From Streptomyces regalis (GTDB lineage: Bacteria; Actinomycetota; Actinomycetes; Streptomycetales; Streptomycetaceae): DNA of 64,000 nucleotides. The stretch spans positions 1 through 64,000 of the forward strand of contig NZ_LLZG01000265.1 of assembly GCF_001509475.1 (NCBI RefSeq), given 5' to 3'. Shown piece by piece: positions 35,377 through 44,475 of this stretch. Numbering within the stretch: the stretch's first letter is position 1; every line of letters starts with the position of its first letter. The notes below the pieces were generated by a model that worked only from the letters and a program-made list of their open reading frames with translations, was not told where the DNA came from and ran no database searches. The position numbers and the translations under genes were made by a program.

Positions 35377-36858
35377 TCAGGAGCTGGTAGCCGCAGCCGC
35401 AGCCGGATGCCGTCGGCTCGCGGCGTAGCGCATGGTGTACGGCCGCAGGTTCCAGGCCCCGACCGAGTAGCCGAGGCCGCCGGTGCCTCCGGTACGGGCC
35501 TCGATCTGCCAGGGTGCGCCGCCGGTGGGGTAGAAGCGCAGGGTCAGGGTGCGGCCCGACGGCAGGTAGAGCTCGGCGACGGAGCGGTCCACCACCAGGC
35601 GCAGCTCGACCGGGACACCGGACGCAGCCGTCGCCTCGGGGCAGGGGATGCGGAAGGTGCCGCCGTGGGCGCGTGGGTCGAGGGAGGCGTGGTCGCGGTC
35701 GACGACGAGCTCGCCGGCGTCCGGGTCGATCCTGATGTCGAGGTACTCGGCGCCGTCGGCGGAGGTGACGAGTCGTAGTCCGGCTGTCGTGTCGGCGGCG
35801 CGGGGTTCCAGACGGGCCGTCAGGTCGAAGCTCGGGCTCACTGTCCCCAGGACGGCCGTTGCGGTGGTCCTTCCGGTTGCGGTCACCGCGCGTTCGTCGC
35901 GCAGCGCGAGGAGTTCCGCGGCCGGTTGCTGTCGTAGGGAGCCGTCCTCGGCGAGTGTCACCTCGCGGGGCAGCGTCAGCAGGCCGGCCCAGCCGGACTC
36001 ACGTACCCACTCGGGGTCGCGGGCCTCCCAGGACCAGCCCCACAGCAGCCACCGCCCGTCGGGGGCGGGCAGCAGGGCGGGGGCGTAGAAGTCGGGGCCG
36101 TGGTCGAGGAGGGAGGGGGCTTCGGCGAGGAAGCGGCCGTCCTGCTCGCGGCCGGGGTAGACCACGGTTCGGCGCGGTCCGAGTTCCGGGTCCCAGGCGC
36201 CGATGAGCAGCGCGCCCCGTCCGTTCGCGTGCAGGTACTGGGGGCACTCCCAGCCCAGTCCCGTGTCGGCGCCCGGGGCCACCGGCTGCGGGACGCGGGC
36301 GAGGAACGGCCCCCGGTACTCCCACTCTTCGAGGTCCGCGGACTCGTACAGCAGAGCTGCCGCCCGGCCGTTCGCCTGGGCGGAGCCGACCAGCATGCGC
36401 CAGCGGTCGGCCTCGCGCCAGACGTACGGATCGCGGTACATGGTGGCGCCGTCGGGCGGCTCGGGGATGAGCAGGCTGCCGCGCGGTGTCCAGGTGACAC
36501 CGTTGTCCCGGGACTCGGCGGTGGTGACCGGCTGGGCCCAGCGGTCGGTGCGGAAGGCGGAGTAGAAGGCGATCAGGCGGTCGCCGTCGGAGACGGCGTT
36601 GCCGGAGAAGCAGCCGTCGGCGTCGTCCGCGCCGGGGGTGGGGGTCAGGGCGACGGGCAGTTCTTCCCAGGTCAGCAGGTCGGGGCTGCGGAAGTGGCCC
36701 CAGTGCATGTGGGCGTGCTCGGGTCCGTAGGGGTTGTACTGGAAGCACACGTGGTAGTGGCCGTTGTGGAAGGCCAGCCCGTTGGGGTCGTTGATCCAGT
36801 TGCTGGGCGGGCGCAGGTGCGCGACGGGCAGGTGGGGGTCTGCGGGCATGACGGACAC
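35377..36858 (-). CDS. Cytoplasmic GH32 beta-fructosidase
   Basis: The 493-residue glycoside hydrolase family 32 enzyme is predicted to release fructose from sucrose or fructo-oligosaccharides. The nucleophile motif WINDPNG holds Asp24, MYRDPYVW is the RDP motif, and WECPQY carries the acid/base Glu. A C-terminal beta-sandwich domain follows (from about residue 340). There is no signal peptide, so it acts on imported sugars. GTG 36858 has AAAGGA seven bases upstream; ATG 36849 is an alternative. It is the last gene of the transporter operon, 38 bases after the permease. Confidence 0.92.
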   Translation of the reverse strand: MSVMPADPHLPVAHLRPPSNWINDPNGLAFHNGHYHVCFQYNPYGPEHAHMHWGHFRSPDLLTWEELPVALTPTPGADDADGCFSGNAVSDGDRLIAFYSAFRTDRWAQPVTTAESRDNGVTWTPRGSLLIPEPPDGATMYRDPYVWREADRWRMLVGSAQANGRAAALLYESADLEEWEYRGPFLARVPQPVAPGADTGLGWECPQYLHANGRGALLIGAWDPELGPRRTVVYPGREQDGRFLAEAPSLLDHGPDFYAPALLPAPDGRWLLWGWSWEARDPEWVRESGWAGLLTLPREVTLAEDGSLRQQPAAELLALRDERAVTATGRTTATAVLGTVSPSFDLTARLEPRAADTTAGLRLVTSADGAEYLDIRIDPDAGELVVDRDHASLDPRAHGGTFRIPCPEATAASGVPVELRLVVDRSVAELYLPSGRTLTLRFYPTGGAPWQIEARTGGTGGLGYSVGAWNLRPYTMRYAASRRHPAAAAATSS

Positions 36859-36896
36859 GCAGCGGTCCTTTCGGGTGGGGAGGCGGAGGAGCGCGG

Positions 36897-37769
36897 TCAG
36901 CCCTTGACTCCGGTGGAGGCGATGCTGTTGACGAACGATCGCTGGAACGCCACGAACAGGGCGAGGATCGGAACGGTGATCATGGAGGAGTACGCCATGA
37001 TCTGGCCCCAGCCGACGTTGAGTTGGAAGAAGTAGGAGATGCCGACCATCACCGGCCGCAGTTCCTCGCTCTGCACGACCATGAGCGGCCACAGGTAGGA
37101 GTTCCAGGCGGGCAGGAAGGTGAGGATGGCGACGGTGGCGATCGCCGGGCCCGACAGCGGCATGACGATGCGGCGGTAGATGGTGAACCAGCCGGCGCCG
37201 TCCACGATCGCCGCCTCGTCGATCTCCTTGGGGATGCTCTGGAAGTACTGGTGGAAGAAGAAGATCGAGAAGGCGTTGGCGACGAACGGCACGATCTGGA
37301 CCTGGTAGGTGTCCATCCAGCCGGTGGTCCACTCCAGGTGGAAGCCGTTGACGCGGAGCAGCGGCAGCTGGTTGACCCACCACACCAGCGGCAGTGCGAA
37401 GGTCTCGAACGGCACGATGAGGGTGGCGATGACGGCCGTCAGGACCAGCTTCCTGCCGGGCCAGCGCATCCGGGACAGGGCGAAGGCGGCCATGCTGTTG
37501 ACGACGATGCCGAGCACCACGGTGATCGAGGAGATCAGCACCGAGTTCAGCAGGAATTGTGCCGCCGGGACCCGCTCGAACACGCCGGTGTAGTTGTCGA
37601 GTGACAGGGCGCCGACCGGCAGGAAGGCGCGCAGGGAGCCCAGGTCGCCGAAGATCTGGTCGTCCGGCTTGAACGACGAGACCAGCATGAACAGCAGCGG
37701 CAGCGCGAAGATCAGGGCCAGGGCGACACGGCCGGCGTGACCGGCGAAAATCCGCAGGAAGGAGGTCAT
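36897..37769 (-). CDS. Sugar ABC transporter permease (MalG-like)
   Basis: This 290-residue inner permease subunit of a CUT1-type importer has six membrane helices. The EAA loop IDEAAIVDGAGWFTIYRRIV sits before helix five and contacts the ATPase. It ends MxSVASTGVKG-like (NSIASTGVKG). One base separates its start from the upstream permease stop. No ATP-binding gene lies in the locus. In Streptomyces such importers share the MsiK ATPase encoded elsewhere, the likely case here. Confidence 0.92.
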   Translation of the reverse strand: MTSFLRIFAGHAGRVALALIFALPLLFMLVSSFKPDDQIFGDLGSLRAFLPVGALSLDNYTGVFERVPAAQFLLNSVLISSITVVLGIVVNSMAAFALSRMRWPGRKLVLTAVIATLIVPFETFALPLVWWVNQLPLLRVNGFHLEWTTGWMDTYQVQIVPFVANAFSIFFFHQYFQSIPKEIDEAAIVDGAGWFTIYRRIVMPLSGPAIATVAILTFLPAWNSYLWPLMVVQSEELRPVMVGISYFFQLNVGWGQIMAYSSMITVPILALFVAFQRSFVNSIASTGVKG

Positions 37770-37770
37770 G

Positions 37771-38706
37771 TCAGTCCTTCTCCCGGGTCAGGAAACGCTG
37801 GACGAGGGACACGGACAGCACGAGCACGAAGAAGACCAGGGAGATCGCGGCCGCGTACGCCGTTTGCTGCTGGTCGTAGCCGGTGTGCACCGCCTGGTGG
37901 ACGACGGTCGTGGTGGAGTCGAGCGGGCCGCCTTGGGTCATCACCCTGATCTGGGTGAACAGGCTGAACGCCGCGATGGTGATGGTGACCAGCACGAACG
38001 TGCGGGTGGCGCGCAGTCCGGGCCAGGTGACGTGGCGGAAGCGGTGCCGACGGGTGGCTCCGTCGAGGTCGGCGGCCTCGTAGAGCTCGGCGGGGATCGT
38101 CTGCAGGCCGGCCAGCCAGATGATCATGTGGAAGCCGACGCCCTGCCACACCGACATCAGGATGATGGCGGGCATGGCGGTGGCCGGGTCGCCCAGCCAG
38201 TCCGGGCCGTCGACGTGGCCGAGGGTGAGCGTCGAGATGATGTGGTTGACCAGGCCGTCCTGCCGGTAGAGGAACGTCCACAGCAGGGACACCACGACCA
38301 TCGAGGTGACGACCGGCAGGAAGTAGACGGTGCGGAAGAAGTTGACGCCCCGCACCTTCGCGTTGACCAGGAGCGCCAGCAGCAGGGCGAGCCCGGCCTG
38401 GAGCGGGACGACGACGGCGGCGAAGTAGGCCGTGTTGCGCAGGGACTTGTAGAAGACCGGGTCCTGGAAGAGCAGGGTGAAGTTCCTCAGCCCCACGAAG
38501 CGGGCCGGGGTGGGCGAAACGAGCCTCGCGTCGGTGAAGGCCAGGGCGAAGGCGAGGGCGACCGGTACGACGAGGAAGACGATCAGCAGCACGACGGCCG
38601 GGGTGGCCATGCCGACGGCGGTCAGGCTCTCACGGCGGCGTGCGCTGGTCGTTCGGGATCGCCGGACCGGACGCAGCCGCTCGAGGGCTGCGATCATGGT
38701 GGTCAC
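37771..38706 (-). CDS. Sugar ABC transporter permease (MalF-like)
   Basis: This 311-residue CUT1 permease has six helices and the EAA loop ELYEAADLDGATRRHRFRHV. A basic cytoplasmic N-terminus (RRSRTTSARRRES) precedes the first helix. The GTG start has GGAG five bases upstream; ATG 38697 is an alternative. A strong hairpin lies between it and the binding-protein gene. Confidence 0.92.
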   Translation of the reverse strand: MTTMIAALERLRPVRRSRTTSARRRESLTAVGMATPAVVLLIVFLVVPVALAFALAFTDARLVSPTPARFVGLRNFTLLFQDPVFYKSLRNTAYFAAVVVPLQAGLALLLALLVNAKVRGVNFFRTVYFLPVVTSMVVVSLLWTFLYRQDGLVNHIISTLTLGHVDGPDWLGDPATAMPAIILMSVWQGVGFHMIIWLAGLQTIPAELYEAADLDGATRRHRFRHVTWPGLRATRTFVLVTITIAAFSLFTQIRVMTQGGPLDSTTTVVHQAVHTGYDQQQTAYAAAISLVFFVLVLSVSLVQRFLTREKD

Positions 38707-38723
38707 GGTAGCTCCAGGGGGAG

Positions 38724-38785
38724 CCGGTCCGGTTCGGGCGCGCGACCCCCAAGAGGCAGCGCGGTCGGGGCCCGAACCGGACCGG
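38724..38785 (-). promoter_or_regulatory. Intercistronic hairpin between binding protein and permeases
   Basis: A perfect 16-bp stem, CCGGTCCGGTTCGGGC (38724-38739) with its complement at 38770-38785, fills the 85-base gap. It probably protects the binding-protein mRNA or partly terminates, so that more binding protein than permease is made, as in other sugar-import operons. Confidence 0.65.
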
Positions 38786-38791
38786 GGCGGG

Positions 38792-40096
38792 TCAGCCGGC
38801 GTAGTAGTTGTTCGTCTTCAGGTTGTTGTCGATGTCCTTCGCGGCCTGGCCGAGCGCGTTCTCGGGGTCGGCGCCGGACAGGATGTCCTGGGCCGCCTTC
38901 TCGAACTCGGTGGAGATGTACGGGTAGGCCGGGGTGACCGGGCGTACCACCGCGTACTTGCGCGCGAACTGGACGAGGACGTTGAACTTCCCGCCGGCCT
39001 GGTAGCCGTCGACCTGCTTCGCGGCGGCCTCGGTGCCGGGGAGGGTGCCGGTGGTCTTGGCGTAGTCGACGAAGTACTTGGTCTGGCGGGAGAACTTCAG
39101 CCAGGCCTGCGCGCCGTCCTTGTTGGAGCAGGTGGAGCTCATCGCCCACTGCCAGGAGGCGCCGCCGATCCTGGGCCCGTCGCCGAAGTCGACCGGTGGG
39201 ATGATCGCCAGGTCGTCGCCGAGCTTGTCGGCGTTCTTGGCCGCGTTCCAGCTGCCGTCCCACTGGATGGCGCTCTTGCCGGCCAGGAAGTCCTTGTTGG
39301 GGTCGGCGCCGGACTTCTTCGCCATGTAGCCCTTGGACACCAGTGAGCGGAACCAGGTGGCCCACTGCACGGAGTTCTTGCCGTCGAGCGTGCCCGAGGC
39401 GGTCTTGTAGCCGTCGCGGTCGATCAGGTCGCCGCCGAAGCTCTGCACCTGCGGGGAGTACGCGTACGACCACCACTCACCGGTGCCGCCGGTGCCCATC
39501 TCCAGCGGGTACTCGAACTTCCCGCTCTTCTTCAGCTCGGCCAGTGCGGAGTCGAACTCGGCCTTGGTCCAGGGCTTGTCGATGGTCGGGATGCGGATGC
39601 CGTACTCGTTCAGCACCGACTTGCGGGCGAAGAACGCCAGCGAGACGTCGTAGAAGCCGAACCCGTAGACCTTGCCCTGGTAGCGGCCGACGGTGCTGGG
39701 CAGCTGGTCGGAGAGCGGGACCTCGCTGCCGGAGACGTCGATCGGGGCGAGGTAGCCGCCCCAGGCCCAGTTCGCCACGTTGGGGCCGTCCACGTCGAGC
39801 AGGCAGGGCAGCTTGCGGGCCGAGGCGGCCGCCACGACGGAGTTGTTGTAGTCGCTCTGCGGGAACGCCTGGAGCTTGACCTTGTACTTGCTCTGGGAGC
39901 CGTTGAAGTCCTTGATGATCTTCTTGACGACGTCCAGCTCGGCCGAGTTGCCGGCGTTGTGCGTCCACAGGGTGAGCGTGTCGCCGTCGGCTCCGGACGT
40001 GCTGCCGCCGGTGCCGGACGCGCATCCGGCGACCAGCGCGGTCGCCGCCGCGACAGCTACACTCGCCACAGCGAGGCGCCTGGTTCTGAACACCAC
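38792..40096 (-). CDS. Sugar-binding lipoprotein of the ABC importer
   Basis: This 434-residue extracellular solute-binding protein (family 1) has a lipoprotein signal peptide with lipobox LVAGC (Cys25). The mature domain starts ADGDTLTLWTHNAG and has the hinge segments FPQSDYNNSV and WQWAMSSTCSNKDGAQAWLK. GTG 40096 follows GGAGG by six bases; ATG 40114 is open but poorly placed. It is the first gene of a four-gene operon with two permeases and a cytoplasmic GH32. The ligand is inferred to be a fructo-oligosaccharide from context. Confidence 0.9.
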   Translation of the reverse strand: MVFRTRRLAVASVAVAAATALVAGCASGTGGSTSGADGDTLTLWTHNAGNSAELDVVKKIIKDFNGSQSKYKVKLQAFPQSDYNNSVVAAASARKLPCLLDVDGPNVANWAWGGYLAPIDVSGSEVPLSDQLPSTVGRYQGKVYGFGFYDVSLAFFARKSVLNEYGIRIPTIDKPWTKAEFDSALAELKKSGKFEYPLEMGTGGTGEWWSYAYSPQVQSFGGDLIDRDGYKTASGTLDGKNSVQWATWFRSLVSKGYMAKKSGADPNKDFLAGKSAIQWDGSWNAAKNADKLGDDLAIIPPVDFGDGPRIGGASWQWAMSSTCSNKDGAQAWLKFSRQTKYFVDYAKTTGTLPGTEAAAKQVDGYQAGGKFNVLVQFARKYAVVRPVTPAYPYISTEFEKAAQDILSGADPENALGQAAKDIDNNLKTNNYYAG

Positions 40097-40142
40097 GAGG
40101 TTCCTCCATCTCACTGAGACGGGTCTTGCCGGACCCGCCTTG

Positions 40143-40163
40143 GCGACCGGTTGCGACGGTCGC
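40143..40163. promoter_or_regulatory. Palindrome upstream of the importer operon
   Basis: GCGAC-G-GTCGC (40153-40163) is an 11-bp palindrome around one central base, partly overlapping a wider GCGACC/GGTCGC pair (40143-40163). It lies 47 bases before the binding-protein start. It is not the AAATCGG-type site found at the other promoter, so if it is an operator another regulator may use it. Confidence 0.3.
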
Positions 40164-40177
40164 TGTTCTTGGTGGTC

Positions 40178-40218
40178 GTCCCGCCGCCCGGAGGGTCTTC
40201 AGCTCCGGACGGCGGGAC
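40178..40218 (-). terminator. Terminator after the LacI gene
   Basis: GTCCCGCCGCCCGGAG (40178-40193) pairs with CTCCGGACGGCGGGAC (40203-40218) with one mismatch, 22 bases past the LacI stop. It separates the regulator from the importer operon. Confidence 0.75.
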
Positions 40219-40240
40219 AACCGTTTTCGGGTGCCCGGTG

Positions 40241-41275
40241 TCAGCCCTCGGCGGGGGCGCCGATGGAGGCGCGTTCCCGCAGTGGCATGGGCACACGGTG
40301 TACGACTGCTTCGAGCGGACCCTTGCGGAGAATCAACTCCACGGCGAGACGGCCGAGTCGGTGGTGCGGCAGCTTCAGGGTGGTGAGCGCCGGGCGCAGT
40401 ACGGACGCGATGTCCTGATCGTCGAAGGAGACCACCGACACGTCGCCGGGCACCGACAGACCCGCCTCGCCGAGTGCTTGGTACGCGCCGAGGGACACCC
40501 GATCGGTCAGGCACACCAGCGCCCGTGGCCGGTGGCCCGCCGCGAGCAGCGCGGAGACCTCCCGGTGGCCGTCCGGCGTGTTCCAGTCGCACTCGACGAC
40601 ACCGTCCAGGCGTGCGCCGCCCTCCCGCAAGACCTCTTCCAGGCCGCGCATGCGCTCGTTGCCGGCGATGATCCCCTCGGGCGTGGCCGGCACGGCCTGG
40701 TGGCCGCCGATCGCCCAGATGCCCTCGCGGTGACCGGCCGCGAGCAGGGCACGGGCCGCGTCCCGGCCGGCCTCCAGCTCGTCCGGCACGACGGACGGGG
40801 CGTCGAAGCCGGGGGCCAGGCAGTTCAGCAGCACGACCCGGCGTCCGAACAGCTCCTTGGGTGGAGTGACGTACCGGGTGAACATGGACGCGTAGATCAC
40901 CGCGTCGACCTGGCGGTCCAGTAGCGCGTGGACGAGTGACGACTCGGCGTCGCGGTCGCCGCCCGCCTCCGTGATGAACAGCAGGTTGTCCCGCTCCCGG
41001 GCGGCCTCCATCGCGCCGCGGATCACCTCGCCCGCGAACGGCGTCGTGGTGATCCGGTCCGACACGAACCCGATGGTCTGCGTCGACTTGGTTCGCAGGC
41101 TGCGCGCGGTGACGTTGGGGCGGTAGCCCAGCTCCCGGGCGGCCTGAAGCACCTTCTGGCGGGAGGCGTCGGAGATGCGCATGTCGGTGCGGCCGGACAG
41201 GGCGAACGACGCGGTCGTCGGCGAGACGCCCGCCTGGCGGGCGACGTCGGCCATGGTCACGCGGCGTTCAGGCAT
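40241..41275 (-). CDS. LacI-family repressor of fructan utilisation
   Basis: The 344-residue regulator has an N-terminal HTH (TMADVARQAGVSPTTASFAL) and hinge helix (RQKVLQAARELGYRPN), then a periplasmic-binding-protein-like sensor domain (about 65-335). ATG 41275 is chosen because MPERRVTMADV is the usual LacI opening; the frame is open further upstream. It is divergent from the secreted GH32 gene. Matching operator-like sites lie beside both starts, implying autoregulation and sugar-released repression. Confidence 0.92.
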   Translation of the reverse strand: MPERRVTMADVARQAGVSPTTASFALSGRTDMRISDASRQKVLQAARELGYRPNVTARSLRTKSTQTIGFVSDRITTTPFAGEVIRGAMEAARERDNLLFITEAGGDRDAESSLVHALLDRQVDAVIYASMFTRYVTPPKELFGRRVVLLNCLAPGFDAPSVVPDELEAGRDAARALLAAGHREGIWAIGGHQAVPATPEGIIAGNERMRGLEEVLREGGARLDGVVECDWNTPDGHREVSALLAAGHRPRALVCLTDRVSLGAYQALGEAGLSVPGDVSVVSFDDQDIASVLRPALTTLKLPHHRLGRLAVELILRKGPLEAVVHRVPMPLRERASIGAPAEG

Positions 41276-41541
41276 CGGCGGCTCAGCTCCGTTGTTAAAT
41301 CGGATTAGCAAGTTGCGACGAGACTGGGGCGCGCGTCGTCCGATGTCAACACTCCGGATATATCGAATGAGAAACGGTGCGGTTATGTGCCGTTTTGTGC
41401 GGTCTCCATGTGGCGCTGAGGTAAAACGGCATGCATTAGCTCTTGCGTTAGCAGGAGCGGCGCGCGAACGATGCCGAGCCATCCGGTTAAACCGATTTGG
41501 CACGGCATCAGGCCCTGCCGCGCATCACACAGGAGTCAGCC
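41276..41541. promoter_or_regulatory. Divergent promoter region with two LacI-type operators
   Basis: AAATCGGATTA at 41297-41307 lies about 22 bases before the regulator start. AAATCGGTTTA on the minus strand at 41488-41498 lies 44 bases before the secreted GH32 start. The two 11-mers differ at one base and have the central CG typical of LacI-family sites. The region is A/T-rich for this genome. Confidence 0.65.
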
Positions 41542-44475
41542 ATGAGGAGAAGAACGGCCCTCACTGTCGTGTCCGCCGCCATCGGCGGCGCCGTCGCACC
41601 GCTCTCCTTCACCGCCACCCCCGCCGCTGCCGAGGAACAGCGCGGCCCTCAACCCCCCACCGCCCGCTGGGACTTCGACGAGCGCACCGGCACGCTCACC
41701 CGCGAGGCGGTCTCCGGCTCCGCCGACCCCATCGACTACGTCTTCGACGACGCCCGCTACAAGCCCGACAGTGATCCCGTGCGGCGCCGCGGGGTGCGCG
41801 GCCGGGCGCTGTACTTCGACGGCTACTCCACCGTCGTCACCGCCGACGGCCCGGGCAAGCTCGATCCCGCCGGCGGCATGACCGTCGACGTGTGGATCGC
41901 CCCCTACGCCTACGAGCACGGCATCGACGGCAAGCCCCAGGCCCTGGTCAACCAGCACGACCCGGATGCGAAGACCGGATTCCTGCTCGGTCTGCGCCGC
42001 TTCGGGCAGATCGTCTTCCGACTCGGCTTCGGCACCGACCTGATCGAGGTCGGGGGAGCCCAGGACCAGCCGGCCGCCAAGGGCCGATGGACCCACGTCG
42101 CGGCCACGTACGACCCGGCCGCCCGCCAGCTGCGCCTCTACCGCGACGGCCGGCCCATCGGCACGGCCACCACCCCGGACAGGCCCCCGCACCTGGCGGC
42201 CGCCGAGCCCCTGCTGATCGGGCGGCACAACCGGCCCACGCTGATCAACGGCGAGTTCCACGCCAACATGTACATGGGCCTGATGGACAGCCTCGTGATC
42301 CGCCCCGGCGCCCTGGACGACGCGACCGCGCACAAGGAGCACGCCGAGCAGGTCGAGGCGCTGCCCGGCCGTCTCGTGCCCCGCCCGGACGTGACCCTCG
42401 ACCGGACCCGTTTCGACGGCGACCGGCACCGCCCCCAGTTCCACTTGCTGCCGCCCTGGCACTGGATGAACGAGCCGCACGCGCCCGTGTACTTCAAGGG
42501 CAAGTACCACATCTTCTACCAGCACGATCCGCTCGGCCCGTACTGGGGACAGATCCACTGGGGGCACGCGGTCAGCACCGACATGGTGCACTGGCGGGAC
42601 ATGCCCATAGCCCTCGCGCCCGCCGCCGACTCGGTCGGGCCGGACGGCTGCTGGTCGGGCTCGGCGTACGTCGACGGCGACCGCGGCCCGGTGCTCTTCT
42701 TCACCGGCGGCGACGACCGGCTGCCGTACCGCCAGCGCACGGGGACGGCCGTGTCCTCCTACCAGGCCGACGGGGACACGGATCTGCCCACCTGGACGAT
42801 GAGGTCCGAGCCGGTCACCGAAGCCCCGGCAGGGCTCCCGGCCGGCCCCGGCACCGCGTGGGCGGAGAACTTCCGCGACCCGTTCGTCTGGGAGGAGGAC
42901 GGCGTCTGGTACCAGCTGGTCGGCAGCGGCATCGTCGACTACAACGGCACGCAGGTCACCAGGAAATACGGCGGCACCGCCCTCGTCCACACCGCCCGCA
43001 GGCCCGAGGGCCCTTGGACGTACCGCGGTCCCCTGCACTGGAACGACCTGACCGCGGTGCCCGAGCCCGGAGAGGCGTGGGAACTGCCGGTACTCCTCCC
43101 GCTCCCCGGCCCCAAGGGCGGGCGCACCGGCAAGCACATCCTGCTGGTCAGCCCGTGGTGGGAGGCGTTCCACCCGAACGCCGTCAAGCACACCTACTAC
43201 TGGATCGGCACCTTCGACAAGGATGCGTGCCGCTTCGTACCCGACCACGAAAAGCCCCGCGAGTTCGACTTCGGCGAGCACTTCACCGGCCCCTCCGGCT
43301 TCGTCACCCCCGACGGCCGGTCCGTGCTCTTCAGCATCGCCCAGGACCGCCGCAGCGAACAGCAGCACGCCCAGTCCGGCTGGGCGCACAACGCCGGCAT
43401 GCCCGTCAGCGTCTCGCTGCGCCAGGACGGCCGCCTGGGCGTCGAACCGATCACCGAGGCGTCCGGCCTCCGCGGCAGGCGGCTCGCCGGGATCCGGCAG
43501 ACCTCCGTCGAGGAAGCGAACCGGCAGCTTGCCGGGGTCTCGGGCGACCTGCTGGACATCAGCACCGTCATCGAGCCGCGCGGCGCCCGGAAGATCACCC
43601 TGGCGGTCAGGGCATGCGCCGACGGCACCGAGGAGACGCTGCTGTCCTACGACACCGCCGAGCGACGCTTCTGGATCGACCGCGGCAGCTCCAGCCTCGA
43701 CCCGGACGTACGCAAGGGCGTGCACGGCGGAACCGTCGACCTGGACGGCGGGAAGCTGCGACTGAGGGTCCTGCTCGACCGCTCGATGCTGGAGGCGTAC
43801 ATCAACGGGACCAACAGCCTCACCAGCCGCGTCTACCCCACCAGGGAAGACGCCATCGGCCTGCGACTGACCGCCGAGGGAGGCGCCGCCCAGGTCCTGG
43901 AGCTGGACGTCTGGCGCATGAACGGCGCCTACGACACCGCAGTCGCCCCGGCCGCATACGACCCGCCGCGCCCCGCCGACGTCGATGCCCTTCCCAACCA
44001 CGACTTCGCCTCGGGGGATCTCACCGGCTGGACCGTCGTCTCCGGTACGACATTCAGCGACGCCAACGTGACCACCCGCCCCGACTGGGGCTGGGGCGGA
44101 CCCTTCTGCCAGGCAGAGACCGATGAGGACCCGGCCGGCCACCACCTGTGGGGCTTCAACCCGAACGCGGGCGGCGACGACGCCACGGGCGTGCTCCGCT
44201 CCGCCACCGTGGTCCTCGGCGGAGACGGCGTGGTCGACCTTCTCGTGGCCGGCGGCCATGACCCCGACCGGCTCTATGCGGCCGTGGTCCGCGCCGGCGA
44301 CGGCAAGGTGCTGGCCAAGGCGACCGGCCGCGGTGTCGAGCAGTACCGCCGTGTGGTCTTCGACCTGTCCGCTCACCTCGGCGAGCGGATCTACGTCGAG
44401 ATCGCCGACCGGTCGACGGGCGGCTGGGGCCACATCAACGTGGACGACGTCAACGTGCCTGTCCGCCGGGAGTGA
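41542..44475 (+). CDS. Secreted LamG-GH32 fructan hydrolase with variant nucleophile motif
   Basis: The 977-residue exported enzyme starts with a Tat-like signal peptide (MRRRTALTVVS, cleavage near AAAEE). Residues about 35-275 are a LamG/concanavalin-like domain. The GH32 core follows with WMNEPHAP (308-315), FRDPFVW (444-450) and AWELPVL with Glu514. Then come a C-terminal beta-sandwich and a final module (about 820-977, NHDFASGDLTGW opening) resembling a carbohydrate-binding domain. The normal WMNDPNG nucleophile Asp is Glu311 here. CAGGAG precedes ATG. It should cut polymeric fructan outside the cell. Its 3' end overlaps arsM by 26 bases. Confidence 0.9.
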   Translation: MRRRTALTVVSAAIGGAVAPLSFTATPAAAEEQRGPQPPTARWDFDERTGTLTREAVSGSADPIDYVFDDARYKPDSDPVRRRGVRGRALYFDGYSTVVTADGPGKLDPAGGMTVDVWIAPYAYEHGIDGKPQALVNQHDPDAKTGFLLGLRRFGQIVFRLGFGTDLIEVGGAQDQPAAKGRWTHVAATYDPAARQLRLYRDGRPIGTATTPDRPPHLAAAEPLLIGRHNRPTLINGEFHANMYMGLMDSLVIRPGALDDATAHKEHAEQVEALPGRLVPRPDVTLDRTRFDGDRHRPQFHLLPPWHWMNEPHAPVYFKGKYHIFYQHDPLGPYWGQIHWGHAVSTDMVHWRDMPIALAPAADSVGPDGCWSGSAYVDGDRGPVLFFTGGDDRLPYRQRTGTAVSSYQADGDTDLPTWTMRSEPVTEAPAGLPAGPGTAWAENFRDPFVWEEDGVWYQLVGSGIVDYNGTQVTRKYGGTALVHTARRPEGPWTYRGPLHWNDLTAVPEPGEAWELPVLLPLPGPKGGRTGKHILLVSPWWEAFHPNAVKHTYYWIGTFDKDACRFVPDHEKPREFDFGEHFTGPSGFVTPDGRSVLFSIAQDRRSEQQHAQSGWAHNAGMPVSVSLRQDGRLGVEPITEASGLRGRRLAGIRQTSVEEANRQLAGVSGDLLDISTVIEPRGARKITLAVRACADGTEETLLSYDTAERRFWIDRGSSSLDPDVRKGVHGGTVDLDGGKLRLRVLLDRSMLEAYINGTNSLTSRVYPTREDAIGLRLTAEGGAAQVLELDVWRMNGAYDTAVAPAAYDPPRPADVDALPNHDFASGDLTGWTVVSGTTFSDANVTTRPDWGWGGPFCQAETDEDPAGHHLWGFNPNAGGDDATGVLRSATVVLGGDGVVDLLVAGGHDPDRLYAAVVRAGDGKVLAKATGRGVEQYRRVVFDLSAHLGERIYVEIADRSTGGWGHINVDDVNVPVRRE

